Counted from the stretch's first letter, positions 25,379 to 37,217 are shown. The stretch: DNA of 64,000 bases from Amphiplicatus metriothermophilus (GCF_900199215.1 NZ_FZQA01000001.1:310001-374000); one strand, 5' to 3'. The notes: a model not told the origin generated them from the sequence alone. Numbers and translations are program-made.

Positions 25379-26356
25379 TTATCGCCTATCTTCGTCTCCC
25401 TCTTCTTCCTCCGTTTCCGGAACGTCGAAAATCTGACCGGGATAGATGAGGTCGGGATCGCGAATCTGGTCGGCGTTCGCTTCGTAGATGATCGTGTACT
25501 GCGCCCCGCGGCCGTAGGCCCGGCGCGCGATGCGCCACAGGCTGTTGCCAGGCTGTACGACGACCTTGCCGTCGCGGAAGACGATCTGGTCCGGCCGCGC
25601 GCGTTCGAAGGGAACTTCGATGGCGTAGGCGGGCCGCCCGTTCTCGTCGAGCTGGACGAGATGCAGCGTATAAACGCCCGGCGCGATCTGCCGATTGGGC
25701 GTCATCATCCAGCGGCCGGTTTCGTCCGCAGTCGTCTGATCGAGAAACTGGCGGTTGATGAAAAGCTGCACGACGCGGCCGGGCTCGGCGCGGCCGGTGA
25801 AAATGACGGCGCCGGAATCGTCATAGTCGATCGTGTCGAGCGTCAACGGCCCGAGGCCGCCTTCCGGATCGCGCGGCTCCTGCAGCACTTCCGTCGCGCC
25901 CCCCGGCGTGGTGCGCAGCACCAGCGGGCGATCACCCGGCCGCTCAGGCACATAAATCACGATCGTCTCCTCTGAGCGCACGGTCTGACCGTCCGCGGTC
26001 GTCATGGATAGGCTGAGCTCGACAGGGCCGGCGTCGAGCGGCGTTTCGGTCGTGACGACCCATGAGCCGTCAGGTTCAGCCGTCGTCGTCGCGAGCGGCC
26101 CGTCATTTGCATAGACCGTCACCTCGGCGCCGGGCTTGGCGCGGCCGGCGATCACCGCATAGCCGGTGCGGTCGACGCGCACGATGTCGAAAGCTGGAAG
26201 CGCCGGTTTGGCCGCCTCCGGCGCCTCTTCGACCTCCGGCGGGGTCGTCTGTTCCTGCGGCGGCGGCGCGGAAGGCTCCACGAGGTAACGCTCCGCGGCT
26301 TTCCAGGCGATGAAGGCGAGGACGAGCAGAAGGACGAAAATAATGAGGACGCGCAT
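25379..26356 (-). CDS. Membrane-anchored LysM protein with Ig-like domains
   Basis: 325 residues. An N-terminal anchor (MRVLIIFVLLLVLAFIAWKA) and a Pro/Glu-rich linker are followed by two bacterial Ig-like segments (about 60-140 and 160-240; TGYAVIAGRAKPGAEVTVYA and GAVIFTGRAEPGRVVQLFI are related), and a C-terminal LysM domain (VVQPGNSLWRIARRAYG ... DLIYPGQIF, about 260-315) that binds peptidoglycan. The end is acidic. GGGAGG four bases before ATG 26356 decides the start. It is probably an envelope-organising protein of the LysM/YgaU kind; no enzyme motif. Confidence 0.88.
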   Translation of the reverse strand: MRVLIIFVLLLVLAFIAWKAAERYLVEPSAPPPQEQTTPPEVEEAPEAAKPALPAFDIVRVDRTGYAVIAGRAKPGAEVTVYANDGPLATTTAEPDGSWVVTTETPLDAGPVELSLSMTTADGQTVRSEETIVIYVPERPGDRPLVLRTTPGGATEVLQEPRDPEGGLGPLTLDTIDYDDSGAVIFTGRAEPGRVVQLFINRQFLDQTTADETGRWMMTPNRQIAPGVYTLHLVQLDENGRPAYAIEVPFERARPDQIVFRDGKVVVQPGNSLWRIARRAYGRGAQYTIIYEANADQIRDPDLIYPGQIFDVPETEEEEGDEDRR

Positions 26357-26399
26357 GGTCCCTCCCAACGGCGAACCCGCATCGGCGCGGGAATTTTAC

Positions 26400-26427
26400 T
26401 TTACCGGCAGGGCGTTGCGCGTACAAT
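26400..26427 (+). promoter_or_regulatory. Candidate promoter of the LOG-family gene
   Basis: TTTACC (26400-26405), 16 bases, TACAAT (26422-26427). The predicted transcript start near 26434 lies past the in-frame GTG at 26431, which favours ATG 26458 as the translation start. Confidence 0.5.
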
Positions 26428-26457
26428 GGCGTGCAACAAACAGTTCTCGATAAGCCT

Positions 26458-27012
26458 ATGAAATCTCTATGCGTTTACTGCGGGTCACGCCCCGGGCATG
26501 ACCCCGAGCATCTTCGCGCCGCGCAAACGCTGGGCCGCGAGGCCGCCCGCCGGGGATGCAGGATCGTTTATGGCGGAGGCAAGATGGGCCTGATGGGCGC
26601 GGCGGCCGGCGCCGCGCGCGACGCCGGCGGCAAGGTTTTCGGCGTCATTCCCGAATTTCTCGTCGCCGTGGAAGGCATTCTTGAAGGCGTCGACCATAAG
26701 GTCGTGCAGACCATGCACGAACGCAAGATGCTGATGTTCGAGGAATCGGACGTGATCGTCGCGCTGCCCGGCGGCATCGGCACCCTCGAAGAACTTGTCG
26801 AGACGCTATCCTGGGCGCGGCTGTCGCTGCACGACAAGCCGATCGTCGCCGTCAATATCAACGGCTTCTGGAACCCTTTGCGGAGCCTGTTCGAGCATAT
26901 GGTTGAAGCCGGATTCGCGCCCGTTGAGCTGCTCCGCGAGATCACGTTCGCGGAAGGCGTGGATGAGGTTTTCGCCATTGCGGAACGGTCGCGCCTGCGC
27001 GCCGTCGTTTGA
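26458..27012 (+). CDS. LOG-family nucleoside 5'-monophosphate phosphoribohydrolase
   Basis: 184 residues with the Rossmann-like LOG fold: SLCVYCGSRPG at the start, VYGGGKMGLMGAAA, and the signature PGGIGTLEELVETLSW with the catalytic glutamate. LOG enzymes release free cytokinin-type bases or, in bacteria, hydrolyse AMP and related nucleotides to base and ribose 5-phosphate. ATG 26458 has no clear Shine-Dalgarno site; an in-frame GTG at 26431 would add nine residues but probably precedes the transcript start. Confidence 0.92.
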   Translation: MKSLCVYCGSRPGHDPEHLRAAQTLGREAARRGCRIVYGGGKMGLMGAAAGAARDAGGKVFGVIPEFLVAVEGILEGVDHKVVQTMHERKMLMFEESDVIVALPGGIGTLEELVETLSWARLSLHDKPIVAVNINGFWNPLRSLFEHMVEAGFAPVELLREITFAEGVDEVFAIAERSRLRAVV

Positions 27013-27099
27013 CGGGCGAAGCCCGTCGTCTGCTGACTTTCCGTGTGCGTCGCCGTTCCGAATCCAACCGTCCGGGCCGGACTCCGGTCTGCTTCGCGC

Positions 27100-28536
27100 C
27101 TATCGGCTCGCGCCGGCCGCCGACCCTTCCGTCGCATGGTCGCGGAAACCGCCTTCCATCTCCGAGGCGAGATAGACCGTCGCCGCCCAAGCGGCGACAT
27201 TCTGTTTCAGCGCTTCCGGTTCCACCTTGTCGAGCGTGTCGTCGGCGGTGTGATGCAGGTCGAAATAATCCCAGCCGTCCTGCGCTAGCGTGAAGACCGG
27301 GACGCCGGCCGCGCGCAAGGGTCCGACATCGGGCCCGCCGAAAGCGTTGTTGTCGCCCGGCCCGACGCCGAGCCGGCGCAGAACCCGCGCGATCGCGGCC
27401 GCCTTGGGCAGCGCGGCCTCGCCGAAGCGCGACTGGAAGCGCCAGACGCGCCCCGCGCCGAAATCCGACTCCGAAGCGAGGACGTGCCGGTCAAGTTCGC
27501 TCTCATGCGCTTCGGCATAGGCTCTCGCGCCGACCAGTCCGACTTCCTCAGCGCCCCACAGAACGACGCGGATGGTGCGCTTCGGCTTGCCGGTCAGATC
27601 GTCGATGAGCTTGGCCGCGGCCATCGTGACGGCTACGCCCGCGCCGTCATCCACCGCGCCTGTGCCGAGATCCCAGCTGTCGAGATGGCCGCCGATGACG
27701 ATGATTTCATCCGTACGCCCTGGGATTTCGCCGATAACGTTGCCGGAAATCGCGCGCTCGCGCGTCTCGACGCCAATGTCGAGGCGGACCCTCACCGGAC
27801 CGTCTGCGAGCCTGAGCGCCCGCGCAAGTTGGTCCGCATCCGGATTCGAGAGCGCGGCTGCGGGGACGGGCGTCATCCCCTCGGCGTAGCGCATCATGCC
27901 GGTGTGCGGCAGGCGATGGCTGTCGGTGCCGACCGAGCGGATGAGCGCGGCCGCCGCGCCGCGCCTGCCCGCCTCGCGCGCCGCGCCGGAGCGCTTGGCG
28001 ACCGCCGCGCCGTAGCCCGACCCATCCTGCGTGCGGGTCATGATCTCGTCGACGAAGACGATCTTGCCTTCAAGGCCTTCCATCGGCGCGTCGATCAAAT
28101 CCTGCAAAGTCTCGAAGCGCGCGATCTCGCCTTCGACGCCGCCTTCTGGCGTCGCGACCGAACCGCCGAGCGCGGCGACCGCGAGCGGCTGGGCGAAAGG
28201 CGCGACGATCTCGGCGCTTTCGCGCGTCCGGCTCCAATAGGGCAGCTCGAAGGTCTCGATGCGGACGTTCTTGAAGTCCAGCGCCTTCATCTTGCGCGCC
28301 GCCCAGTCGCGAGCCCGCGCTTCGGCTTCCGAGCCGGCGAGCCGCGGGCCGACTTCGGTGGTCAGGCTTTCAAGAATGTCCCACGCCGTGTCGTCTTCAA
28401 GCGCCCGGTCGATCAGCCGGTCGGCCGTTTCGCGCTGGGCGTTCGTGTAGGGCGCGGAGTCGGTCTGAGCTTCGACGGCAGCGACGGCGAAGAAAACAAG
28501 CGCAGCGGCAGGGATCGAGAGAAGACGAAACGGCAT
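27100..28536 (-). CDS. Secreted M28-family zinc metallopeptidase
   Basis: 478 residues. ATG 28536 opens a signal peptide (LLSIPAAALVFFAVAAVEAQ). A protease-associated insert spans about 130-260 and the M28 catalytic domain follows. Two-zinc ligands are visible in GGHLDSWD (His, catalytic Asp), DDGAG (bridging Asp), WGAEEVG (Glu pair), SESDFG (Asp) and DLHHTADD (His). Members are aminopeptidases or carboxypeptidases acting in the periplasm or outside. The cell context does not reveal the substrate. Confidence 0.92.
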   Translation of the reverse strand: MPFRLLSIPAAALVFFAVAAVEAQTDSAPYTNAQRETADRLIDRALEDDTAWDILESLTTEVGPRLAGSEAEARARDWAARKMKALDFKNVRIETFELPYWSRTRESAEIVAPFAQPLAVAALGGSVATPEGGVEGEIARFETLQDLIDAPMEGLEGKIVFVDEIMTRTQDGSGYGAAVAKRSGAAREAGRRGAAAALIRSVGTDSHRLPHTGMMRYAEGMTPVPAAALSNPDADQLARALRLADGPVRVRLDIGVETRERAISGNVIGEIPGRTDEIIVIGGHLDSWDLGTGAVDDGAGVAVTMAAAKLIDDLTGKPKRTIRVVLWGAEEVGLVGARAYAEAHESELDRHVLASESDFGAGRVWRFQSRFGEAALPKAAAIARVLRRLGVGPGDNNAFGGPDVGPLRAAGVPVFTLAQDGWDYFDLHHTADDTLDKVEPEALKQNVAAWAATVYLASEMEGGFRDHATEGSAAGASR

Positions 28537-28762
28537 GGACGGACTTTCGGATGCGGCGGCGGAATGTCGGCATAATGACTGCGCGCGCGGGCGCGTCAAG
28601 CGGACCGGCGTGCGCTCTGCGTTAACGGAGGACTCGTCCAGCGGCCTTTTTGCGCCACATGCCTGCACGCCGGCGCGCCGCATTGGAAGAAAACGCTGCG
28701 CCTGCCGCCGAATTCATTCAAAACCGCTATTCGCCTGAAAATGTCAGCAGCGATCGCCGCAG

Positions 28763-29167
28763 CTATTTCTCGCCGTTCGCGCGCTCGGCGAGATTGGGCA
28801 AGAGCTCGAAATCCTTGAAGAAGTCGCCGTAATTGCAGGTCAGCTCCTCGCCCGCCTCGATATCGCGAATCGCGCGCGCCCCGCCGAAGTCCGAAAAATC
28901 CGTATTCGGCGTTTCCGAATGGTTCATGAAGCGACCGTTGTCGACTTCATAGACGATGAAGCCTGGCCGATCGGGACTCGGATAGGCGTAACGGTCGAGA
29001 AGATCCTTCAGATAGGGTGGCGCGGACAGATATTTGTCCATGGGGATGAGCCGGTCGAATTCCGGCTCGAAACGCCAGATCACGGTCCCTTTCTTGATCG
29101 GCTCGGCGGCGAAAACGCCAACCCCCTCCACCGCGCTGGGCGCCACATAGGTGCTCACGAGCAGCAT
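28763..29167 (-). CDS. SET-domain protein (putative protein-lysine methyltransferase)
   Basis: 134 residues, essentially one SET domain. Visible are GVGVFAAEPIKKGTVIWRFE at the start, the pseudoknot motif RFMNHSETPNT, and GEELTCNYGDF with the catalytic tyrosine. Bacterial SET proteins methylate lysines of proteins; targets here are unknown. GGAG lies nine bases before ATG 29167; a GTG at 29173 is possible but too close to the ribosome site. It lies 113 bases after the GNAT gene on the same strand. Confidence 0.88.
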   Translation of the reverse strand: MLLVSTYVAPSAVEGVGVFAAEPIKKGTVIWRFEPEFDRLIPMDKYLSAPPYLKDLLDRYAYPSPDRPGFIVYEVDNGRFMNHSETPNTDFSDFGGARAIRDIEAGEELTCNYGDFFKDFELLPNLAERANGEK

Positions 29168-29280
29168 CTTCACAGTCTCCGGCCGGCGATCAGAGGGCGG
29201 CGGCCCCGCGGCTCGGCCCTTGCGAGCAGCGCGAAATCAAATCGTCAATCCTGCGCAAATGACAAGAGGGCGCGGCGAAT

Positions 29281-29817
29281 TTACCCGAACCGCGCGAGCC
29301 ACGCCTCGCGCTCGACCGCCCAGATGTCGAGCGAAAGGCCCCAGAAGGAGAAGGCTTCGCCGGTTTTTTCCTGGCCGATCTTGCGCGCCACGGCCTGGCT
29401 GTTCTCATTGCGCGGATCGATCACCGAAATGATGCGCGGAAGATCGGGAAAGCGGTCAAAGGTCCACCGGATCGCGGCGACTGCGGCCTCGGGCGCATAG
29501 CCCCTGCCCCAACGCTCAGGCGCTATCCCCCAGCCGCATTCGAGACCGGGCCAGCCCTCCGGCATCCATGGGCCGACCCGTCCGACCACGTCGCCGCTAT
29601 CCTTCTCGACGACGGCGAACATGCCGTAGCCGCGGATCGCCCAGTGGCCGATGAGCGTAGCGAAGCCGCGCCAGGCGGCCGGCCGGTCCTGCGGCTTGCC
29701 ATCGGGAGTGAGAAAACGAGCCGCATCCGGATGCGCCATCATTGCGCAATAGGCGTCGACGTCCTCCGGCGCGAGGGGGCGAAGGAGCAGGCGTTCCGTC
29801 TCCAGACGAAGGCTCAT
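29281..29817 (-). CDS. GNAT N-acetyltransferase, RimJ/RimL type
   Basis: 178 residues. It starts MSLRLETERLLLRPLAPEDVDAY, typical of the RimJ/RimL/SpeG-like group, followed by GWGIAPERWGRGYAPEAA (CoA-binding loop) and ISVIDPRNENSQAVARKIG. The ATG overlaps the stop of the upstream glycosyltransferase by 4 bases, so the two are coupled. The acetyl acceptor is unknown; acetylation of an N-terminal residue or of a small molecule are both possible. Confidence 0.9.
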   Translation of the reverse strand: MSLRLETERLLLRPLAPEDVDAYCAMMAHPDAARFLTPDGKPQDRPAAWRGFATLIGHWAIRGYGMFAVVEKDSGDVVGRVGPWMPEGWPGLECGWGIAPERWGRGYAPEAAVAAIRWTFDRFPDLPRIISVIDPRNENSQAVARKIGQEKTGEAFSFWGLSLDIWAVEREAWLARFG

Positions 29818-30977
29818 GAGCGGCGCTCCAGGAGGCTGGCGGCGAGGCGTTCGACCCTCGCCGCATTGGCCGGCCACGTCAATTCGTCGCGAAGAACACG
29901 CGCGCGGGCCGCCGCCCCGAGCCGGACGCGCAGGTCCGCATCGTCGACGAGAGCGTCGAGCGCGGCGAAGAAAGCGCCGTCGTCCTCAGGCGGGGCGAGC
30001 AGCGCCTCGCAGCCCGGCTCCACGAGTTCGCGGATGTTGGCCTGATCGGGCGCAACGATGGCGCGGCCGAGCGCCATATATTCCGTCAGCTTCAGCGGCG
30101 AGGCGTAGGGGGTCGCGGCCGGCAGGAGGGCGACGTCGAAGGCGGCGATCAGCCCCGGCATGGCCTCGCGCTGGGCGACGCCGGCGAGGATGAACCGGCC
30201 CTCCACGCCCAACCGGCCGGCGAGCGCCTCTAGCGAGGCGCGCGCCGGCCCGTCGCCGACGAGCAGGAAGACGAGGTCGTCCCGCCGGCGCGCGGCGAGA
30301 TACCGCAGAACGCGGTCGAGTCCGTGCCAGTCGCGCGCGAAGCCGGCGAAGCCGAGAACGATCTTGCCTTCAAGGCCGTAGCGCGCCCGCGCCGGCGCAG
30401 GATCGGCCGGCTCGAGGAAGGCGCGCTCGACGCCGTTGCGGATGACCGCGATGCGCTCCGGCGGAACGCCTGCGTCCTCGACGAGCCGCGCCAGCGCCAA
30501 CGAGACCGGCAGCGCCATGTCCGCCGCGCGCCAGATCGCGCGCTCGCTCGCGCAGGCGAGACCCGGCGATGCGAGCCCGCCATGCCCGGCGCGCTCGAGC
30601 GAGAGCGACGCGTTGACCTCCAGCAGAAAGGGCAGGCCGCGGCGGCGGGCGAGCCAGGCGCCCGCATGATGAAAGAGATTGTAGCGCTCATAGAGAATGT
30701 CGGGCCTGAACGCCCGCGCCGCCCGGGCGAGCCGCGCATGGGCGGGAAGCGAATAGGCGAGCTCGGCGATCTCGTGCAGCGCCCTTGGCAGGCGTCGCCG
30801 CCAGGGATCCTCGCCGGCGCGCGCGTCGAGCGGGCGTTCGCCCGCATCCTCGCCGAAATCGTCCGGACCCGCCATAAAGACGCGGACGCCGCGCGCGGCG
30901 AGCGCCGCCGTCAGCGCCCGGATGTGGACATATTGCCCGTCGGCCGAGCGCGTGCGGTGCGAGTAAAGGATCTTCAT
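29814..30977 (-). CDS. GT4-family glycosyltransferase
   Basis: 387 residues with the two-Rossmann GT-B layout. The N-terminal domain starts MKILYSHRTRSADGQYVHI with a glycine-containing acceptor loop. The C-terminal donor domain has VIRNGVERAFL, VLGFAGFARDWHGLDRVL, and the EX7E-like ASPLKLTEYMALGRAIVAPD. It uses a nucleotide-sugar to extend a glycan, likely a surface polysaccharide. ATG 30977 begins the fold; no strong ribosome site is seen. The upstream gene is on the opposite strand, so this gene leads a two-gene unit with the GNAT protein. Confidence 0.9.
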   Translation of the reverse strand: MKILYSHRTRSADGQYVHIRALTAALAARGVRVFMAGPDDFGEDAGERPLDARAGEDPWRRRLPRALHEIAELAYSLPAHARLARAARAFRPDILYERYNLFHHAGAWLARRRGLPFLLEVNASLSLERAGHGGLASPGLACASERAIWRAADMALPVSLALARLVEDAGVPPERIAVIRNGVERAFLEPADPAPARARYGLEGKIVLGFAGFARDWHGLDRVLRYLAARRRDDLVFLLVGDGPARASLEALAGRLGVEGRFILAGVAQREAMPGLIAAFDVALLPAATPYASPLKLTEYMALGRAIVAPDQANIRELVEPGCEALLAPPEDDGAFFAALDALVDDADLRVRLGAAARARVLRDELTWPANAARVERLAASLLERRS

Positions 30978-31151
30978 CGCCGACGAAGATGCGGCGCTTC
31001 GCGCCCGGCAGGCAATTGCGGCGGCGCGCTTTCGCCCACTGCGGGAAAACACCCGCTGCGCGGGCGAAATTATCCCGCCGCACCCGTCGACATGCGTTGC
31101 GCGGCGGGCGGACGCGGCTCATCATGAGGCGGGGTCATGGCGGAGGTTGCT

Positions 31152-31523
31152 ATGGACAGGCTGTCCCTGAAGGCCGGGCTCGGCACCTGTCTCCTGTCGC
31201 TTCTGGCCGCGCCGGCGCTGGCGCAGGACGGCGCGGCGGGCGTGCGCCTGCAGCTCGGAAGCGGCGAGGCGAGCGCGGCGACGACGAAAAGCGAACGCGG
31301 CGTGCGCGTCACCCGCGGCGCGCCGGCGGCGGAAGCAGAAGAAGTCTTAGCGGGTGCGCCGAACGTCGCCGAGCCCTGCCAGCGCGTGGTTCGGATCGTG
31401 CATGAATACCGGCCGCGCCTGAAGCGCTTGCGCACCCAAGGCTTTTATACCGGCTACGGCAAGAAAAGCCGGCGCTACACGCAAGGCTTCTACAGCGGCT
31501 ATCAACCCGATTACGGACGATAG
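31152..31523 (+). CDS. Small secreted protein with repeated TQGFY-GY motif
   Basis: 123 residues, no family recognised. GGAGG five bases before ATG 31152 fixes the start and gives a signal peptide (KAGLGTCLLSLLAAPALAQD). The middle is Ala/Glu-rich; one cysteine remains in the mature part (EPCQRVVRIVHEYRP). The C-terminus holds two copies of TQGFY(T/S)GY separated by GKKSRRY, ending QPDYGR. The tyrosine-rich basic end could bind polysaccharide or other proteins; that is a guess. It is convergent with mdh. Confidence 0.75.
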   Translation: MDRLSLKAGLGTCLLSLLAAPALAQDGAAGVRLQLGSGEASAATTKSERGVRVTRGAPAAEAEEVLAGAPNVAEPCQRVVRIVHEYRPRLKRLRTQGFYTGYGKKSRRYTQGFYSGYQPDYGR

Positions 31524-31617
31524 GGGCGCGGCGCGAATCGTCAGCAGGCGCAGAGCGTTCCGGGGCTGCGGCGCGTCGTCGACGACGCCGCGCCGCGCCC
31601 GGAAGACGCCGGCGCCT

Positions 31618-32592
<975 letters not shown>

Positions 32593-32622
32593 TCACGGGG
32601 GGTGGAATGCTGCGGCGCCGGT

Positions 32623-32655
32623 CTAGAGCATTTTCCTCAAAACGGAAACGCCGCG
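32623..32655. repeat. Short intergenic repeat fragment, possible copy of a dispersed element
   Basis: TCTAGAGCATTTTCCTCAAAACGG begins like the TAGAGCG repeats at 25204 and 35033 but lacks their GGGAACCGG core, so membership is tentative. It lies between mdh and the LysE gene, in the probable mdh promoter region. Confidence 0.35.
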
Positions 32656-32676
32656 GCTGCGCTTTCAAGGACGCGA

Positions 32677-33288
32677 TCAGGCGCGGCGCAGACCGGCCAG
32701 AGCCGCCGCCGCGATGAGCACGCCGCCAGCGATGCGGGTTCCCCATCGCCCGGCGCGCGCAAAAAACGGCCGCGCGCGGGACGCGCCGAGCGCCCATCCT
32801 GAATCGAGCGCGGCGGCGACGGCGAGAAAGGTCGCCGAAAGGACGAGCAGCCGCGGGCCGGCCGGCCTGTCGGGCGCGACGAACAGCGGAAAGAACGCCG
32901 CATAAAAGGCCAACGCCTTCGGATTCGACAGAGCGACGAAAAACGCCTCGACGAAGGCCCGCCGCGCCGATTTCGCAGGGCGGGCCGCCGCCGCGGCGGA
33001 CGGCGCGGACGCAAGGAGCGCCCGCAGGCCGAGCCAGAACAGATAGGCCGCGCCCAGCCACTTCAGCCAGAAGAAGGCCGCGCTGAACGATGCGAGCAGC
33101 ACCGATAGTCCGGCGCAGACGAACGCCAGATGCAGGATCATCGCCGCGCAGGAGCCCGCGACGGTCGACAGTCCCGCCCGCGCGCCGTGATCGACGCTGT
33201 TGGCGACGATGAGCGCGACCGTCGGCCCGGGCGTCAGCATCAGAAGCGCCGAAGCCGCTATGAATGCGAGATAGAGTTCAGGCGACAC
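32677..33288 (-). CDS. LysE-family amino-acid exporter
   Basis: 203 residues with about six membrane helices. The LysE/RhtB signature LMLTPGPTVALIVANSVDHG lies near residue 15, followed by RAGLSTVAGSCAAMI. It would export an amino acid or derivative. It starts 6 bases after the stop of the AGCS symporter gene on the same strand, so uptake and export proteins probably share a transcript. Confidence 0.92.
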   Translation of the reverse strand: MSPELYLAFIAASALLMLTPGPTVALIVANSVDHGARAGLSTVAGSCAAMILHLAFVCAGLSVLLASFSAAFFWLKWLGAAYLFWLGLRALLASAPSAAAAARPAKSARRAFVEAFFVALSNPKALAFYAAFFPLFVAPDRPAGPRLLVLSATFLAVAAALDSGWALGASRARPFFARAGRWGTRIAGGVLIAAAALAGLRRA

Positions 33289-33294
33289 CGCCCC

Positions 33295-34956
<1,662 letters not shown>

Positions 34957-35032
34957 GACGGCGATCCCCTTGCCTTTGCGGCTCTTGTCGCGGCCGCATG
35001 TTATGGATTCAGGTCGAACCGAGCGGCGACAT

Positions 35033-35075
35033 TAGAGCGCTTTCGGGATTGGTGGGAACCGGTTTTCCCTCGAAA
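35033..35075. repeat. Dispersed intergenic repeat, copy 2
   Basis: TAGAGCGCTTTCGGGATTGG followed by TGGGAACCGGTTTTCCC; shares TAGAGCG and GGGAACCGGTTTT with 25204-25254. It lies between the AGCS and PHA depolymerase genes. Confidence 0.6.
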
Positions 35076-35086
35076 CCGCGCGGGCG

Positions 35087-36367
35087 TTACTTCGCCACCA
35101 CGCGCAGGCGCTCGCGGCGGCCGCGCGCCAGATCGTGCTTGCGCGCGAAGGCTTCGATTCGCGGCTGGATCTCGCCGCGCCAGCGCGAGCCGTTGAAAAC
35201 GCCGTAATGGCCGACCCCCGGCTGCACGTAGTCCTCCTGAAGATAGTCGGGCAGGTTGACGCACAGGTCGTGCGCGGCCTGGGTCTGGCCGATTCCGGAG
35301 ATGTCGTCGTTCTCGCCTTCGACGGTCATCAGGGCGATGTCCGTGATCGCCTCAGGCTTCACGCGCCGGCCGCGATGGACGAGTCTGCCCTCGGGCAAGG
35401 AATGCTCCTGAAACACCGCGCGAATGGTCTGGAGATAGAACTCCTCCGTCATGTCGAGCACGGACAGGTACTCGTCGTAGAACGCCCGGTGCTTCTCAGC
35501 CGAATCCCCGTCGCCCTTCACCAGATTCTGGAAGTAGTCGTAATGGGCGTTGAGATGCCGGTCGGAATTCATCGTCAGGAACGAATAGAGCTGCACGAAG
35601 CCCGGATAGACCCGCCGCAGAAAGCCCGGATAGGGCGCGGGCACGGTGTAGATCATGTTGCGCTCGAACCATTCGTAAGGGCGCTCCTGCGAGAGCAGGT
35701 TGGGAACGGTCGGCGAGCGGCGCGTGTCGATGGGACTGCCCATGAGGGTGATCGAGGCCGGCCGCGCAGGGTCTTCGTCCTCGGCCATCAGCGCGGCGGC
35801 GGCGAGCAGCGCCGGGCCCGGCTGGCAGACAGCCATGGCGTGGGCGCGCGGGCCGACGACCCGCAGAAATTCGATCAGATAGTCGATGAAGTCGTTGAGA
35901 TCGAACCGCCCCTCGGTGATGGGAACCTGGCGGGCGTCGGTCCAGTCGGTGACATAAACGTCGTGGGCGGGCAGCATCGCCTCGACCGTGCCGCGCAGCA
36001 GCGTCGCATGATGGCCGGACAGCGGCGCGACGATCAGCATCGCCGGGTCGCCGCCGCCCCCCGCCGCCGCGAGCGCTTCCGGATCGCGGCGGAAATGCAG
36101 CAGCGAGCAGAAGGGCTTTTTCCTCACCGTCTCGATCGTCACGGGCACGGCGCGCCCGTTGACGCTCGTTTCGGCCAGACCCCATTCGGGCTTCGGATAT
36201 CGCCGGGTGGCGTTCTCGAACACGTCGAGGGCCGCCGCGCTCGCCCGCGCCATCCAGCTGTCGGCGAGCGGATTGAGCGGCGAACGCCAGAAGCGGGCGC
36301 CGAGACCGGCCGCCAGCCGCGCCGGCGCGACGGCTGCGTAGCCTAGTTCGTATGCGGTATAAAGCAC
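35087..36367 (-). CDS. phaZ: Intracellular polyhydroxyalkanoate depolymerase
   Basis: 426 residues, normal for the PhaZ1-type family. It mobilises stored PHB granules to hydroxybutyrate. The nucleophile box reads AVCQPGPA with Cys181 instead of serine, as in intracellular PhaZ of Cupriavidus. Further marks are VAPLSGHHATLLRGTVEAML, the VYVTDWTDARQVP segment, and a late aspartate and GVGHYGVFNGSRW histidine for the triad. No signal peptide. No phaC or phasin gene is nearby. It starts at ATG 36367 with a 235-base spacer to sco on its upstream side. Confidence 0.93.
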   Translation of the reverse strand: MLYTAYELGYAAVAPARLAAGLGARFWRSPLNPLADSWMARASAAALDVFENATRRYPKPEWGLAETSVNGRAVPVTIETVRKKPFCSLLHFRRDPEALAAAGGGGDPAMLIVAPLSGHHATLLRGTVEAMLPAHDVYVTDWTDARQVPITEGRFDLNDFIDYLIEFLRVVGPRAHAMAVCQPGPALLAAAALMAEDEDPARPASITLMGSPIDTRRSPTVPNLLSQERPYEWFERNMIYTVPAPYPGFLRRVYPGFVQLYSFLTMNSDRHLNAHYDYFQNLVKGDGDSAEKHRAFYDEYLSVLDMTEEFYLQTIRAVFQEHSLPEGRLVHRGRRVKPEAITDIALMTVEGENDDISGIGQTQAAHDLCVNLPDYLQEDYVQPGVGHYGVFNGSRWRGEIQPRIEAFARKHDLARGRRERLRVVAK

Positions 36368-36602
36368 GGCCCCCGTTCAACTCCTACTGACGAAAACAGG
36401 CGCAACCGGCTGTTCGCTCTTGTCATTCGGCTCTTTTCGCCGGCGCGAAACGAAACCATGCCATGCTTTGGCGCGGCGCGGCAATTATTTATGACGCCGG
36501 GTTAACATGGGCCGCCGCGGCGCGCGCCCATCCCCGGACACGGAAATGTGTCCGTCGAAAAAGTCTCTTCCACATCAACCCGTTAAAGGCCAGCCGGCGT
36601 TT

Positions 36603-37217
36603 TCAGGAGAGCTGGCGGCGCAGGATCGCGGCGAGCTGTTCGGCGTTAACCGTATCGTGGACGGCGATCCGGGGCCGCCCCTGGGGGTCGACCACGTAGA
36701 ACAGGCTCGAATGGTCCATCGTATAGCCGAGAGCCGACTCGGGCAGCGGCCGCTTCGAGGCGTAGACCTTGAAGGATTCCCGCGCCTTGCGCGCCGCCAC
36801 CGCATCGCCGGTGAGCCCGATGATGCGCTCGTCGAACGCGAGATAGGCCTTGAGGGCCTCTGGCGTGTCGCGCTCGGGATCGACGGTGATGAAAACCGGC
36901 GCGATCTTTTCGCGCTCGTTCTCGTCGAGTTCGTCGAGCGCGGCGCTGAGCAGGCCGAGCGCCAGGGGGCACACGTCCGGACAAGTCGCAAAGCCGAAAT
37001 AAACGACCATCGTCCTGCCGCGAAAATCCTCGTCGGCGACAGGCCGGCCGTGCTGGTCGATGAGGTCGAAATCGCTCGTGAACTGATCCGACAGGCGGAT
37101 GACCGCCTCTTCCGGGATCGCCGTTTCCGGCGCGCCCCGGTCGCAGGCCGAGAGCGTCAACGCCGCCAGCGCCGCGATCAACAAGCTTCCGCCCGGATTT
37201 CCGCTGCGTCTGCGCAT
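36603..37217 (-). CDS. SCO1/SenC/PrrC-family copper lipoprotein
   Basis: 204 residues. A lipobox LSAC puts the lipid on Cys25. The thioredoxin-like domain carries the copper site: Cys79 and Cys83 in CPDVC and His169 in MDHSS. SCO proteins deliver copper to the CuA site of cytochrome oxidase; the Rhodobacter homologue senC/prrC lies with regB/regA, exactly as here. Start ATG 37217 follows GAGG by six bases. That ribosome site is part of a 12-bp tandem duplication (37218-37229 and 37230-37241). Divergent from regB, 84 bases apart. Confidence 0.93.
   Translation of the reverse strand: MRRRSGNPGGSLLIAALAALTLSACDRGAPETAIPEEAVIRLSDQFTSDFDLIDQHGRPVADEDFRGRTMVVYFGFATCPDVCPLALGLLSAALDELDENEREKIAPVFITVDPERDTPEALKAYLAFDERIIGLTGDAVAARKARESFKVYASKRPLPESALGYTMDHSSLFYVVDPQGRPRIAVHDTVNAEQLAAILRRQLS

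Noticed and set aside
36535-36554. CGGACAC...GTGTCCG hairpin as terminator of the sco gene
   Set aside because: On the minus strand the T-run precedes the hairpin instead of following it.
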